Source: Saprospiraceae bacterium (GTDB taxonomy: Bacteria > Bacteroidota > Bacteroidia > Chitinophagales > Saprospiraceae). Taken from it: 34,575 nucleotides of DNA. Location: the NCBI GenBank assembly GCA_020847915.1, contig JADLBE010000037.1, positions 1 through 34,575 on the forward strand, in the 5' to 3' direction. The position numbers and the translations under genes are program-made. A model generated the notes under the pieces. That model saw nothing but the letters and a program-made list of their open reading frames with translations. It had not been told where the DNA came from and searched no databases. Shown one piece after another: positions 17,901 through 25,893 of the stretch. Position 1 is the stretch's first letter; the number at the start of each line of letters is the position of its first letter.

Positions 17901-18109
17901 CTGAAATACTTACGGTACAATGGCCCGGCACTGTCGGAGCCGAAATAAACGTGGAGGTTTTTGACCTCAACGGACGAATGATGATACAGCGGCAAACCAC
18001 AGGAAACGAAACCATGGATATTGATGTAAGCACTTGCAGGTCAGGTATTTATGTTGTTGTTCTGCGTTCGGTTCAAGGTTTGGTTGCTTCGCGGTTTGTA
18101 AAAATTTGA
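14990..18109 (+). CDS. T9SS-secreted protein of unknown catalytic-like family with PKD-like and LamG modules
   Basis: The 1039-residue protein has a signal peptide at 1-24. Its domain at about 27-545 belongs to no family I recognise but is clearly paralogous to the lipoprotein at 25894-27615. Shared motifs are WWYDLMPNVFFYQLYDLYP (about 157-175), GWG.....W.GFDVSGL (about 310-327), MVRYDKRYARAIGKW (about 356-370) and DFYGAEAYPTYLLYNPY (about 466-483). The paired-helix, aromatic-rich pattern followed by a beta-rich tail resembles alpha/alpha-toroid carbohydrate enzymes (inference). Two PKD-like domains (about 566-740) and one LamG domain (about 746-950, with WQNRWKIS) follow. The end is a T9SS type A sorting domain (about 958-1039, LGLYPNPV...SGIYVVVL) for surface attachment or release. 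It is third in the PUL and the leading candidate for its depolymerase. Confidence 0.8.
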   Translation: MKRLLRVVFGTLNLLFTSGWLLAQAGQVTVPRVELMPSQPSPYNMRNWSQVAMRYDSFVYDLAKTGQYLPLTFLGPSGINYPQNPTYRMHTYVGTNSPFGNEAINVLPSLVSASLVGADKSNQFGQNWLLLSQDFFNKNNGQNIYLNNPGATSGGDWWYDLMPNVFFYQLYDLYPDLGGDSDFQFTAISDRFLESVRAMGGNDAPWNPAYMNYRAWNFQTMQPNANGVPEPEAAGAYAWVLYNAWKTTGNPEYLKGAEWSMEFLNEWTTNPSYELMLPYGTLTAAKMNAELGTKYDVEKMVNWSFDRGPLRGWGTIVGTWGGFDVSGLVGEANDNGNDYAFQLNGVQQAAALVPMVRYDKRYARAIGKWVLNLANATRLFYPGFLPSNLQDASAWSTANDPQQVMGYEALRELWQGQSPFATGDALQGGWAATNLSLYSTSSIGYLGCLVEKTNVDQILRLDLLKTDFYGAEAYPTYLLYNPYPTAKLVQVDGGSNPVDVYNALTETFVQQNVSGTLSLAIPANQAILITLAPAGGVVTYDKNRMLIDGVVVDYDQHVLPFSATPRIKALAAVKNPLEIGDSTAVYATVEDTDSGNITYTWSVTSGAINGTGATVNYLPPAVSGNPEIKLIATDPEGNADTATLLLSVVPEINDAPQIVSIEKNPAYVAPGGVVQLTCVATDANNDPLNYVWSAASGLLSGSGSSVTWTAPVTQGIYTISVVVSDDEGLTAQTTTTVLVKNFTAGSGDIIADYPFTGNANDVSGNQLNGTSNGALLVPGIDGTPQSAYYFNGGSQHILVANDPLLNFQDGITVSCWFKANDLPEKESFLLSHGSWQNRWKISITPEKHLRWTVNTLNTVADLDATVTLETDSFYHAVLTYDGSLLAIYLNGELQTYKFLTGKIRTTSVPLLMGQMLPGQPEYNFKGVIDAVKIFDYALVPDAVELLYEQETSPAYEPLAGTKLGLYPNPVAEILTVQWPGTVGAEINVEVFDLNGRMMIQRQTTGNETMDIDVSTCRSGIYVVVLRSVQGLVASRFVKI

Positions 18110-18144
18110 AAACAATTTCTCAATACAATTTAAACTAAAAAAAT

Positions 18145-21100
18145 ATGAAACGCAATGTTTACCTGCTGTTCATGCTTGTCGGTTGGCTGTTGTCAGCGGT
18201 TGGCCTGAACGCGCAAACACCTGTGGCGTATTATGACTTTAACGGTGACGCCAAGGACCAGTCCTCGTTCGCCAACCATGCTGCCGTAAATGGCGCAGCA
18301 TTGACACAGGACCGCTTCGGCTGGTCCAACAGTGCTTTCAGTTTTGACGGCGTACAGGATGGCATAACCGCCCCGAACTCCGCCCCGCTCAACTCTCCCA
18401 ACGCGACGATCAGCTTTTGGATCAAGGTTAACGAATTGCCCGCACAGGGCGAAGTATTCCTGCTTTCCAACGGAGGCTGGCAGGAGCGCTGGAAAATCTC
18501 CATGCCTTCACATGGCAAACCGGTGTTTACGACACACCCCGGTTTTTGCTGCAGCGACATGGACAGCGGTACGCCGCTCACCGTTGGTGTTTGGACACAC
18601 GTCGTGATGGTTCACGACGGCGTTAAAGACATCATCTACTTTGATGGTGTTCAGGTGGCTGAAAAAAATGTAGCCGGTGCACTCGACAACACCGTTTACC
18701 CGTTCGGCATCGGTTACAATCCGATCGACAACGCCAATTTTTTCAACGGTGCACTTGATGAAGTGATGATTTTCGACCAGGCTTTGAGTGCCGGACAAAT
18801 TCTGACGCTTTACAACCTGCAAAGCGCGGAACCACCCATCGCACAAGGCAAAGTTGCTTCTTACGCCTTCAACGGAAACGGTTTTGATGCAACCAGCTTT
18901 GCCAACCACGCCGATGTGCTCACTGCTGACATCACAACCGACCGTTTCGGTTACGGCAACAGTGCCCTGGCGCTCAACGGCACCTCCAGTGAAGTATCGG
19001 CTTCGAATGCCGAACAGCTCAATTCGGGCGCCGCTACGGTGAGTTTCTGGGTAAAACTGAACGAACTTCCCGCCAACGGCGAAGTTTTCCTGCTGTCGTA
19101 TGGCGGCTGGCAGGAACGCTGGAAAATTTCCCTGCCCATGCACGGCAAACCGGTGTGGACAACCAACCACAGCAACGGCATTTCCGACATGGATTCAGGT
19201 GACGGTAACGAACTGCCGGTAGGCGTTTGGACACATGTTGTGATGGTACATGACGGCGCCAAGGACAAAATTTTCATCGATGGCACCCTCGCGGCTGAAA
19301 AAGTGGTTGCAGGTACCCTGAACAGCACCACCAAACCCCTGGGCATCGGTTACAACCCGATCGATGGCGGCAACTGGCTGAATGGTTCGCTGGATGACAT
19401 CGAACTTTACAACTTCGCACTTTCCGACGGCGACATCGCTGCCTTGTACACCGCGCAATCCACCTTCCCCGGAACGGCGGACAACCTGGTGGCCAGCTAC
19501 AGTTTGAACGGCAACGGCACCGACGATACGCAATTCGGCAATACGGCCATCCTCGACGCAGAAGCAACTGCCGTGACCAACCGTCATGGCTGGGGCGGCA
19601 ACGCGATGGACGGACATGCCACGGCTGAAAACTCCGCTGCCCTGCAATCGGACTTCACAACCATCAGTTTCTGGATCAAACCAGCATCTTTCCCTGCCAG
19701 TGGCGAGGTATACCTGCTGTCGAACGGCGGCTGGCAGGAACGTTGGAAAATTTCCATGCCCAACCACGGCAAACCTGTTTTCACCACCCACTCCGGCGGC
19801 GCATGCTGCAGCGATCTCGACAGCGGTACGCCGTTGACCCTGGACGCGTGGACACACGTGGTGATGGTACACGACGGGGCTCAGGACATCATTTATTTCA
19901 ACGGCGTTAAAGTGAATGAAAAAAACACCGCAGGCGCTTTGGACAAAACCAACCACCCGCTGGGCATTGGTTACGATCCGATCGACAACGGAGGGTTTTT
20001 CGATGGTTCGCTCGACGATCTTCAGATTTACAACAACGCTTTGTCGGCAGCTGAAGTGGCTGCACTTTTCGCAGCCCAAAATGCTGCTCCGGTGGTACCC
20101 GGCAACCTGGTTGCTGATTACAAAGCCAGCGGCAACGGCAACGACGCAACCGCCTACAACAACCACGCTACCGTACTTGGTGCGCAACTCACCAAAGACC
20201 GTTTTGGAAAATCCAACAACGCTTATGCCTTCAACGGCGTAGACCAGTCTTTGGTAGCAGCCAATTCGCCACAACTGAATTCGGCCAACACGACCATCAG
20301 TTTCTGGATCAATCCGGCTTCCTTCCCGGCCAGCGGCGAGGTATACATCATGTCGAACGGTGGCTGGCAGGAGCGCTGGAAAATTTCCATGCCCAACCAT
20401 GGCAAACCCGTGTTCACCACCCACTCCAACGGCGCATGCTGCAGTGACCTCGACTCGGGTACACCCCTGACGATCGGTACGTGGACACACGTTGTGATGG
20501 TGCACGATGGCGCCAAGGACATCATCTATTTCAATGGTGCTAAGGTCAACGAGAAAAACACCGTCGGTGCTTTGGATCCAACCGCTTCGCCACTCGGTAT
20601 CGGTTTCGACCCGATCGACAACAACTACTTCTTCCACGGCTCGATGGATGAGGTCCGGATTTACAATACCGCACTTTCCGACGCTGAAATCGCCGCTTTG
20701 TACACAGCACAAAGCACGCCTCCGGTGGTTACCGACAACGAAGCACCCTGTGCTCCGCTCAATCTGACGGCAAGTGTAACCTTTACCAACGTGTTGCTTT
20801 CGTGGCTGCCCGGTACCGACAACGTGGGTGTAACAGCCTACAATGTTTACCAGGACGGTGCACTTGTTGCAACATTGCCAGGTACTTCGTTGTATGTTTC
20901 GGGACTTACACCTTTGACCGATTATGTTTTCGGTGTATCGGCCGTAGATGCAGAAGGCAATGAATCCCTGCAAACCACGGTGAATGTAACCTCCGGTCCG
21001 GACGAAACACCCGACACCACACCACCAACCGTACCCGGCAACCTTTCGGGCACGGCTTCGTCCAACTCCGTGCTGCTGACCTGGGATGCGTCCACCGACG

Positions 21101-22236
21101 ACACACAGGTAGCCGGTTACGTCATCTTTGTGGATGGTGTTTATTTCGATTCGGTAGGCGCCCAAACCTTGTCCGTACTCATTGGTGGACTGGATACGGA
21201 AACCCCTTATTCGTTTGAAGTGTATGCCTTCGACCTTGCGGGCAACAACTCTGCATTCGCTGAGGTTACCCTGAGCACCACCGAGCCCATCGATACCGGT
21301 GAACCGGGCCTCGTGGCGCATTATCCGTTCGACGGAAACGCCAACGATGCTACACCGTATGCCAACCACGGCGCCATCGGCGGCAACCCGGTGTTTGAAA
21401 ATGCCACCCACCCGGGCGGCGGACAAAACATCAAGTTCGACGGCGACCAGGATTCTGTTTTGGTACCCAATGCGGTTCAGTTGATCTCCGATTACCAGAC
21501 GGTTTCATTCTGGATACGTGTAGACGATACCAACCTTGCAGATGCGGAAGCTTATGTGATGGACTTCGGTCACTGGGACCAGCGCTGGAAAATTTCGCTG
21601 CCACAACACTTGAAAATCGTGTTTACAACCAACGGCAACAACGTACAGTTCGCAAACTTCATTTCCGACATGGACAGCGGCGACGGCAACGAAATGGTGA
21701 AAACCTTTTGGTGGTATGTGACCATGGTCCACGACGGCACGAGCAACATCATTTACGTAAACGGTCAGCAGGCAAACATCAAACCTGTGAATACCGAGCT
21801 CAACAGCACGTCGCGCCCGCTTTGTTTCGGCAACAACCCCATCGAGGGCGGTCAGTATTTCATTGGTGCTTTGGACAACGTGAAAATTTACAACAAGGCA
21901 CTCACCGCCGGTGAAATCCAGCAGTTGTTCAATACCGGTACTACCGGCGTTGAAGACCTTGCCGGCAACCTGTGGAGAAGCCTCGTACTCAACGTTGCAC
22001 CCAACCCAACCACCGACCGTTTGGTCATTTCACACACTTTCGACGGCAAACAGCCGCTTTTGTTGCGTGTATTTGACCTTCAGGGCCGTCAGGTAGACCA
22101 GTACAACTACGACAAAAATGAAGTGCCGGCCGATCAGCTTATGTTGCGCACGGGCAATTACCCACAAGGAACATACCTGCTCAACTTTGTTTTGGGCGGC
22201 AAAAACCTGGGCACAATGAAGTTTGAAAAAAACTAA
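18145..22236 (+). CDS. Surface protein with five LamG domains, two Fn3 domains and a T9SS sorting signal
   Basis: The 1363-residue protein has a signal peptide (1-24). Four LamG/concanavalin-like domains of about 206-212 residues start near 28, 234, 446 and 653. Two fibronectin type III domains (about 867-955 and 959-1045), a fifth LamG domain (about 1053-1265) and a T9SS type A domain (about 1281-1363, VAPNPTTDRLVIS) follow. Each LamG carries a W.[QD][EQ]RWKIS core and a SD[ML]DSG loop; copies 1, 3 and 4 add a CysCys pair before it. No catalytic domain is visible, so it probably binds glycan on the cell surface (inference). LamG 3 and 4 are also very close at DNA level, which points to recent duplication or gene conversion. 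The same LamG type occurs in the previous gene, suggesting a shared ligand. Confidence 0.88.
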   Translation: MKRNVYLLFMLVGWLLSAVGLNAQTPVAYYDFNGDAKDQSSFANHAAVNGAALTQDRFGWSNSAFSFDGVQDGITAPNSAPLNSPNATISFWIKVNELPAQGEVFLLSNGGWQERWKISMPSHGKPVFTTHPGFCCSDMDSGTPLTVGVWTHVVMVHDGVKDIIYFDGVQVAEKNVAGALDNTVYPFGIGYNPIDNANFFNGALDEVMIFDQALSAGQILTLYNLQSAEPPIAQGKVASYAFNGNGFDATSFANHADVLTADITTDRFGYGNSALALNGTSSEVSASNAEQLNSGAATVSFWVKLNELPANGEVFLLSYGGWQERWKISLPMHGKPVWTTNHSNGISDMDSGDGNELPVGVWTHVVMVHDGAKDKIFIDGTLAAEKVVAGTLNSTTKPLGIGYNPIDGGNWLNGSLDDIELYNFALSDGDIAALYTAQSTFPGTADNLVASYSLNGNGTDDTQFGNTAILDAEATAVTNRHGWGGNAMDGHATAENSAALQSDFTTISFWIKPASFPASGEVYLLSNGGWQERWKISMPNHGKPVFTTHSGGACCSDLDSGTPLTLDAWTHVVMVHDGAQDIIYFNGVKVNEKNTAGALDKTNHPLGIGYDPIDNGGFFDGSLDDLQIYNNALSAAEVAALFAAQNAAPVVPGNLVADYKASGNGNDATAYNNHATVLGAQLTKDRFGKSNNAYAFNGVDQSLVAANSPQLNSANTTISFWINPASFPASGEVYIMSNGGWQERWKISMPNHGKPVFTTHSNGACCSDLDSGTPLTIGTWTHVVMVHDGAKDIIYFNGAKVNEKNTVGALDPTASPLGIGFDPIDNNYFFHGSMDEVRIYNTALSDAEIAALYTAQSTPPVVTDNEAPCAPLNLTASVTFTNVLLSWLPGTDNVGVTAYNVYQDGALVATLPGTSLYVSGLTPLTDYVFGVSAVDAEGNESLQTTVNVTSGPDETPDTTPPTVPGNLSGTASSNSVLLTWDASTDDTQVAGYVIFVDGVYFDSVGAQTLSVLIGGLDTETPYSFEVYAFDLAGNNSAFAEVTLSTTEPIDTGEPGLVAHYPFDGNANDATPYANHGAIGGNPVFENATHPGGGQNIKFDGDQDSVLVPNAVQLISDYQTVSFWIRVDDTNLADAEAYVMDFGHWDQRWKISLPQHLKIVFTTNGNNVQFANFISDMDSGDGNEMVKTFWWYVTMVHDGTSNIIYVNGQQANIKPVNTELNSTSRPLCFGNNPIEGGQYFIGALDNVKIYNKALTAGEIQQLFNTGTTGVEDLAGNLWRSLVLNVAPNPTTDRLVISHTFDGKQPLLLRVFDLQGRQVDQYNYDKNEVPADQLMLRTGNYPQGTYLLNFVLGGKNLGTMKFEKN

Positions 22237-22241
22237 ATTTT

Positions 22242-22404
22242 AGCTGAAAGCTGAAAGTTGAAAGTGGAAAGCTGAAAGTGAAAAGTGGAAAGCTGAAGGT
22301 GGAAAGTTGAAAGTGGTGCTCTACACTATCAACTTTCAGCTTTCAACTTTTTACTTTTTACTTTCAACTTTCAGCTTTCAACTTTCAGCTTTCAACTTTC
22401 AGCT
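22242..22404. repeat. Near-palindromic heptamer array between the two halves of the PUL
   Basis: About ten tandem 7-mers of the type GYTGAAA (22242-22316) are followed, after a spacer of 13 bases, by about ten of the inverse type TTTCARC (22330-22404). The arms can pair over about 75 bp with few mismatches, and the outer ends AGCTGAAAG / CTTTCAGCT match exactly. It fills almost the whole gap between the five-LamG gene and the GH130 gene. In RNA it would make a long hairpin without a clean U tract. Confidence 0.9.
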
Positions 22405-22417
22405 AAATTCCAACCTC

Positions 22418-23458
22418 ATGGCTGAACGTTTTACAACAAATCCCATCATCAACACCAGGGACATTGCGCCGAGTCGGCCGGATTTGGTGGTGGAGTGTAT
22501 TTTGAATCCGGGTGTTTTTCATTTTGAAAATAAAATTTGGTTGTTGTTGCGGGTAGCCGAGCGACCTGTTCAAAAAGAGGGTGTTGTTTCTTTCCCGATT
22601 TTGAAAGAAGACGGCAGCATGGAAATCCTGGCATTTGAAAAAAACGATCCCAACCTCGACCTTACCGACGTACGTATGGTGGGATACAAGGGGAAAACGT
22701 ACCTGTCCACCATATCGCACCTGCGCCTGGTGTGCAGCGATGATGGTGTACATTTTTACGAACCGTCGGATTTTCCCACAAAGATATTTGGCAACGGTCC
22801 ACTGGAAACTTTTGGCATCGAAGACAGCCGGGTGAGTTTTTTTGAAGGGCAATACCACCTCACCTACACCCAGGTTTCGGAAAGTGGTGTGGGCGTGGGT
22901 TTGATGCGTACCCGTGACTGGCAGACTTTTTCCCGTGAAGGCATGATTTTGCCGCCACACAACAAAGACTGTGCGCTTTTTGAAGAAAAAATTGAGGGCC
23001 ACTACCATTGTTTGCACCGCCCTTCGGGCATCGATTTGGGTGGCAATTTCATTTGGATCGCACAATCGCCCGACCTCCTGCACTGGGGTGGGCATCAATG
23101 CATTTTGAGGACACGTGAGGGCTGGTGGGACAGCGCGCGCATTGGCGCCGGGGCTGCGCCCATCAAAACCAGCAAAGGTTGGCTGGAGATTTACCATGGC
23201 GCCGACCAACACCACAGGTACTGTTTGGGTGCTGTATTGCTCGACCTGAAAGATCCTTCCAAAGTACTTAAACGTTCACACGATCCGCTTTTTGAGCCGG
23301 ATGCTCCTTACGAGCAAACGGGCTTTTTTGGCAATGTGGTGTTCACCAACGGACATCTGGTGAATGGCGATGAAATTACCATGTATTACGGCGCCTCGGA
23401 TGAAGTGGTTTGCGGCGCAAAATTGTCGATTGATACTATTTTGTCGAAACTAGGGTAA
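22418..23458 (+). CDS. GH130-family glycoside phosphorylase or hydrolase
   Basis: The 346-residue cytoplasmic protein has no signal peptide and a five-bladed beta-propeller pattern. It shows the GH130 motifs GIEDSR (133-138, with the likely general acid D136), NKDCALFEEKIEGHY, LHRP (199-202), then SPDLLHWGG and GAGAAPIKTSKGWLEIYHGA. Known GH130 enzymes phosphorolyse or hydrolyse beta-mannosidic linkages. The H200-R201 pair in LHRP is of the kind that binds phosphate in the phosphorylases, so phosphorolysis is favoured (inference). The chosen ATG at 22418 follows the heptamer array; an upstream in-frame ATG at 22307 would translate the repeats. An MFS transporter gene follows at 26 bp, as expected for uptake and intracellular cleavage of a disaccharide or oligosaccharide. 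Confidence 0.88.
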   Translation: MAERFTTNPIINTRDIAPSRPDLVVECILNPGVFHFENKIWLLLRVAERPVQKEGVVSFPILKEDGSMEILAFEKNDPNLDLTDVRMVGYKGKTYLSTISHLRLVCSDDGVHFYEPSDFPTKIFGNGPLETFGIEDSRVSFFEGQYHLTYTQVSESGVGVGLMRTRDWQTFSREGMILPPHNKDCALFEEKIEGHYHCLHRPSGIDLGGNFIWIAQSPDLLHWGGHQCILRTREGWWDSARIGAGAAPIKTSKGWLEIYHGADQHHRYCLGAVLLDLKDPSKVLKRSHDPLFEPDAPYEQTGFFGNVVFTNGHLVNGDEITMYYGASDEVVCGAKLSIDTILSKLG

Positions 23459-23484
23459 CCGTTCATTCCTTCGAAAACAAAACG

Positions 23485-24729
23485 ATGTTTCAAAAACTGA
23501 CCAAAGAAATTCAATTTTTCAACGAACATCCGCTCGGCATGCGGATGTTGTTGCTGACCAACCTTATTTACGCTTTGGTGATGCCCATCATCGAGCTTTT
23601 TGTAGGGGCCTACATCATGCGCAATTCCAGCGACCTCTCTTTGGTGGTCATTTTTCAATTGGCCGTTTACACAGGCATTCCGGTGACCTTTGGCATCAAC
23701 GGCTGGTTGCTCAACCGCATGCCGATTGCGAGGTTGTACTCCTTTGGGATGCTGCTGAGTGGCATCTCGATGTTTGCCATGATGTCGCTCGACAACCTGG
23801 ATACGTTGGGTGTGTTTTTGGCCGGTTTGATCATGGGACTGTCCTACGGCTTTTTTTGGGCCAACCGCGATTTGCTGGCACTCAACACCACCCACGATAA
23901 AAACCGCAACTATTATTACGGTATTGAAACGTTTTTTTACACCATGACCGGCATTGCGGTGCCGCTGGCTGCAGGAGCATTCATTGCCGCTACGGACAAA
24001 AACGGATGGTTTGGCGGCAACACCAATGTGGCGTATTACTGGCTTACAGGTGCTGTTTTTGCACTTTCGGTTTTTGCCTCCATACTTGTCCACCGCGGAC
24101 AGTTTCAAAACCCCAAACGGGCGCCTTTCCTGTTTTTTAAGTTCGACAAACTTTGGAACAAAATGCTTGGGCTCGCTTCGCTCAAAGGTGTGGCGCAGGG
24201 ATACATCGTAACGGCGCCTACCATGCTGGTGATGAGTTTGGTGGGGAAAGAAGGCGAACTTGGCCTTATCCAGGGCGTAGCAGCGTTTGCCTCCGCCATA
24301 TTGCTGTACGTTTTGGGAAGAACTTCGGCGCCTCAGCACAGGCTGTTGATCTATTTGATCGGTTGTTCTCTGTTTGTGTTGGGCGCCATTTTTAATGCCG
24401 TTTTTTACTCGGCATTCGGCGTGATTCTTTTCATTTTATGCCTTTTGTTTGCCCGCCCTTTGCTCGACATCGCGTATTTTCCCATACAGTTAAAAGTGAT
24501 CGATGTGGTTGCCGCCAAAGAAGGCCGCAACGAGTTTTCCTACATTTTTAACCACGAATTCGGCCTGTTTCTCGGTCGTTTGTTCGGATGTGGTTTGTTC
24601 ATCATTCTGGCGCGGTACGTAAGCGAATATGTCGCTTTGCGGTATGCTTTGCTGATGATTGCTGTGGTGCATTTTATGGGTTATTTTATGATGAAAGTTG
24701 TTGTTCGTGAACTCGCAAAAGAAACTTAG
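23485..24729 (+). CDS. MFS transporter
   Basis: The 414-residue inner-membrane protein has about twelve hydrophobic helices in two halves of six, with a basic central loop near 205-230 (HRGQFQNPKRAPF). Features include GLIMGLSYGFFWANRD in helices 4-5 and FARPLLDIAYFPIQLKVID in the second half. It probably moves the oligosaccharide or disaccharide released in the periplasm into the cytoplasm for the GH130 enzyme 26 bp upstream (inference from context). Its stop is 2 bp before the next ATG, which indicates translational coupling with the oxidoreductase. The substrate and coupling ion are unknown. Confidence 0.88.
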   Translation: MFQKLTKEIQFFNEHPLGMRMLLLTNLIYALVMPIIELFVGAYIMRNSSDLSLVVIFQLAVYTGIPVTFGINGWLLNRMPIARLYSFGMLLSGISMFAMMSLDNLDTLGVFLAGLIMGLSYGFFWANRDLLALNTTHDKNRNYYYGIETFFYTMTGIAVPLAAGAFIAATDKNGWFGGNTNVAYYWLTGAVFALSVFASILVHRGQFQNPKRAPFLFFKFDKLWNKMLGLASLKGVAQGYIVTAPTMLVMSLVGKEGELGLIQGVAAFASAILLYVLGRTSAPQHRLLIYLIGCSLFVLGAIFNAVFYSAFGVILFILCLLFARPLLDIAYFPIQLKVIDVVAAKEGRNEFSYIFNHEFGLFLGRLFGCGLFIILARYVSEYVALRYALLMIAVVHFMGYFMMKVVVRELAKET

Positions 24730-24731
24730 GG

Positions 24732-25883
24732 ATGTACAACATTGGCATCATCGGTTATGGTGGGTTTGGTAAATTTTTGCACAATGCCTGGAACCAGCTC
24801 GGGGAAGTCCGTGTGGTTGCTGTTGCAGAAAAAGATGCTGCTAAAATGCAGGGTCTTGATGGGGTGAAAACCTACACCAACTGGCACGACATGTTGCACG
24901 ATCCGGAGGTTGATGTTGTTGCCATCGTCACCGAACCTTCTACCCACGAAACCATCGCCACGGCCTGTCTTGAAGTGGGCAAACACATACTGATTGAAAA
25001 ACCGCTCGCCGTTAACATGGCCGATGCGCAAAAAATCCTGGAAATACGCGACCAAACAGGCATGGTGGCAGGCATCGATTTTATCATGCGGTTCAACCCG
25101 CTTTTGGAAGCCATACGAGATCTCACGCAGAAGGGTGTTTTTGGAAAATTGCGCCGCGTTGACGTAGAAAATTACGCGCAGGACGAAGCACTTTTGCCCA
25201 GCCATTGGTTTTGGGACATCGGGCGTTCAGGAGGTATTTTGGTGGAACACGCAGTACATTTTATTGATCTTGTTCATTTTATTTCCTCTGCAAAAGTGTT
25301 GGCTGTCAACGGGTTAAAACACAATCGCAATCCGGGACAGGAAGACCAAATCATGGCCAACGTACTGTATGATGACGGACTCATTGCAACGCATTACCAC
25401 GCTTTTACACGTCCCGGTTTTTTTGAAGTCACCAAAATCAAGCTGGCTTACGACCTGGCCGATGTTGAACTTCACGGCTGGATTCCCCTGTCGGCAGAGG
25501 TGAAAGCACTGGTCGGTCCGGCCACCAGAACTTCCCTTTTTGAACATCCTTTGTTTAAAATGAATACCCTGACGCCAATAGAAAAGGCTTCCGATGAGTC
25601 GAGGCCTGCGGGCTGGGGACCTTTGGACAGCTCCAAAGACGAAACTCGGAAAACGGTGCGTTCAGGCGGAATTGCATACGAAGCCAATGAAATTGTGCAG
25701 GGTATTCTGAGCCTTGGCAAAACCAAACAGGAGGTGTACATCGATTGCGTGCAGGCGTCTCTGTTGGATGTTTTGGCCAAAATCAGCGATCCCAACCACA
25801 ACCTCACTGCACCTCTGGAGGCCGGTCTGGTTAGTCTGGGAATTGCCGTAACCGCATCCGATTCGGCCCGGAGTTATGTTTAA
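24732..25883 (+). CDS. Gfo/Idh/MocA-family oxidoreductase
   Basis: The 383-residue NAD(P)-dependent sugar oxidoreductase has an N-terminal Rossmann fold with GIIGYGGFGKF (about 5-15) and the family EKP motif (IEKPLAVN, about 94). The C-terminal substrate domain has SGGILVEHAVHFIDL near 173-187, the counterpart of the usual GG...D.G.H..D motif. Here Glu stands in the Asp position and Ala in the second Gly position. No signal peptide is seen, so it is cytoplasmic. It starts 2 bp after the MFS stop and probably works on a product of the GH130 reaction or on a modified sugar in the glycan (inference). The exact reaction cannot be told from sequence. Confidence 0.9.
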   Translation: MYNIGIIGYGGFGKFLHNAWNQLGEVRVVAVAEKDAAKMQGLDGVKTYTNWHDMLHDPEVDVVAIVTEPSTHETIATACLEVGKHILIEKPLAVNMADAQKILEIRDQTGMVAGIDFIMRFNPLLEAIRDLTQKGVFGKLRRVDVENYAQDEALLPSHWFWDIGRSGGILVEHAVHFIDLVHFISSAKVLAVNGLKHNRNPGQEDQIMANVLYDDGLIATHYHAFTRPGFFEVTKIKLAYDLADVELHGWIPLSAEVKALVGPATRTSLFEHPLFKMNTLTPIEKASDESRPAGWGPLDSSKDETRKTVRSGGIAYEANEIVQGILSLGKTKQEVYIDCVQASLLDVLAKISDPNHNLTAPLEAGLVSLGIAVTASDSARSYV

Positions 25884-25893
25884 GCAAATAGCC

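Noticed and set aside
19195-21426. Long antisense frame (743 codons) opposite the five-LamG gene
   Set aside because: It repeats with the LamG period because it mirrors the repeats, and shows no known domain.
22307-22417. N-terminal extension of the GH130 protein from an upstream ATG
   Set aside because: It would translate the heptamer array into a repetitive hydrophobic tail; GH130 proteins start close to the ATG at 22418.
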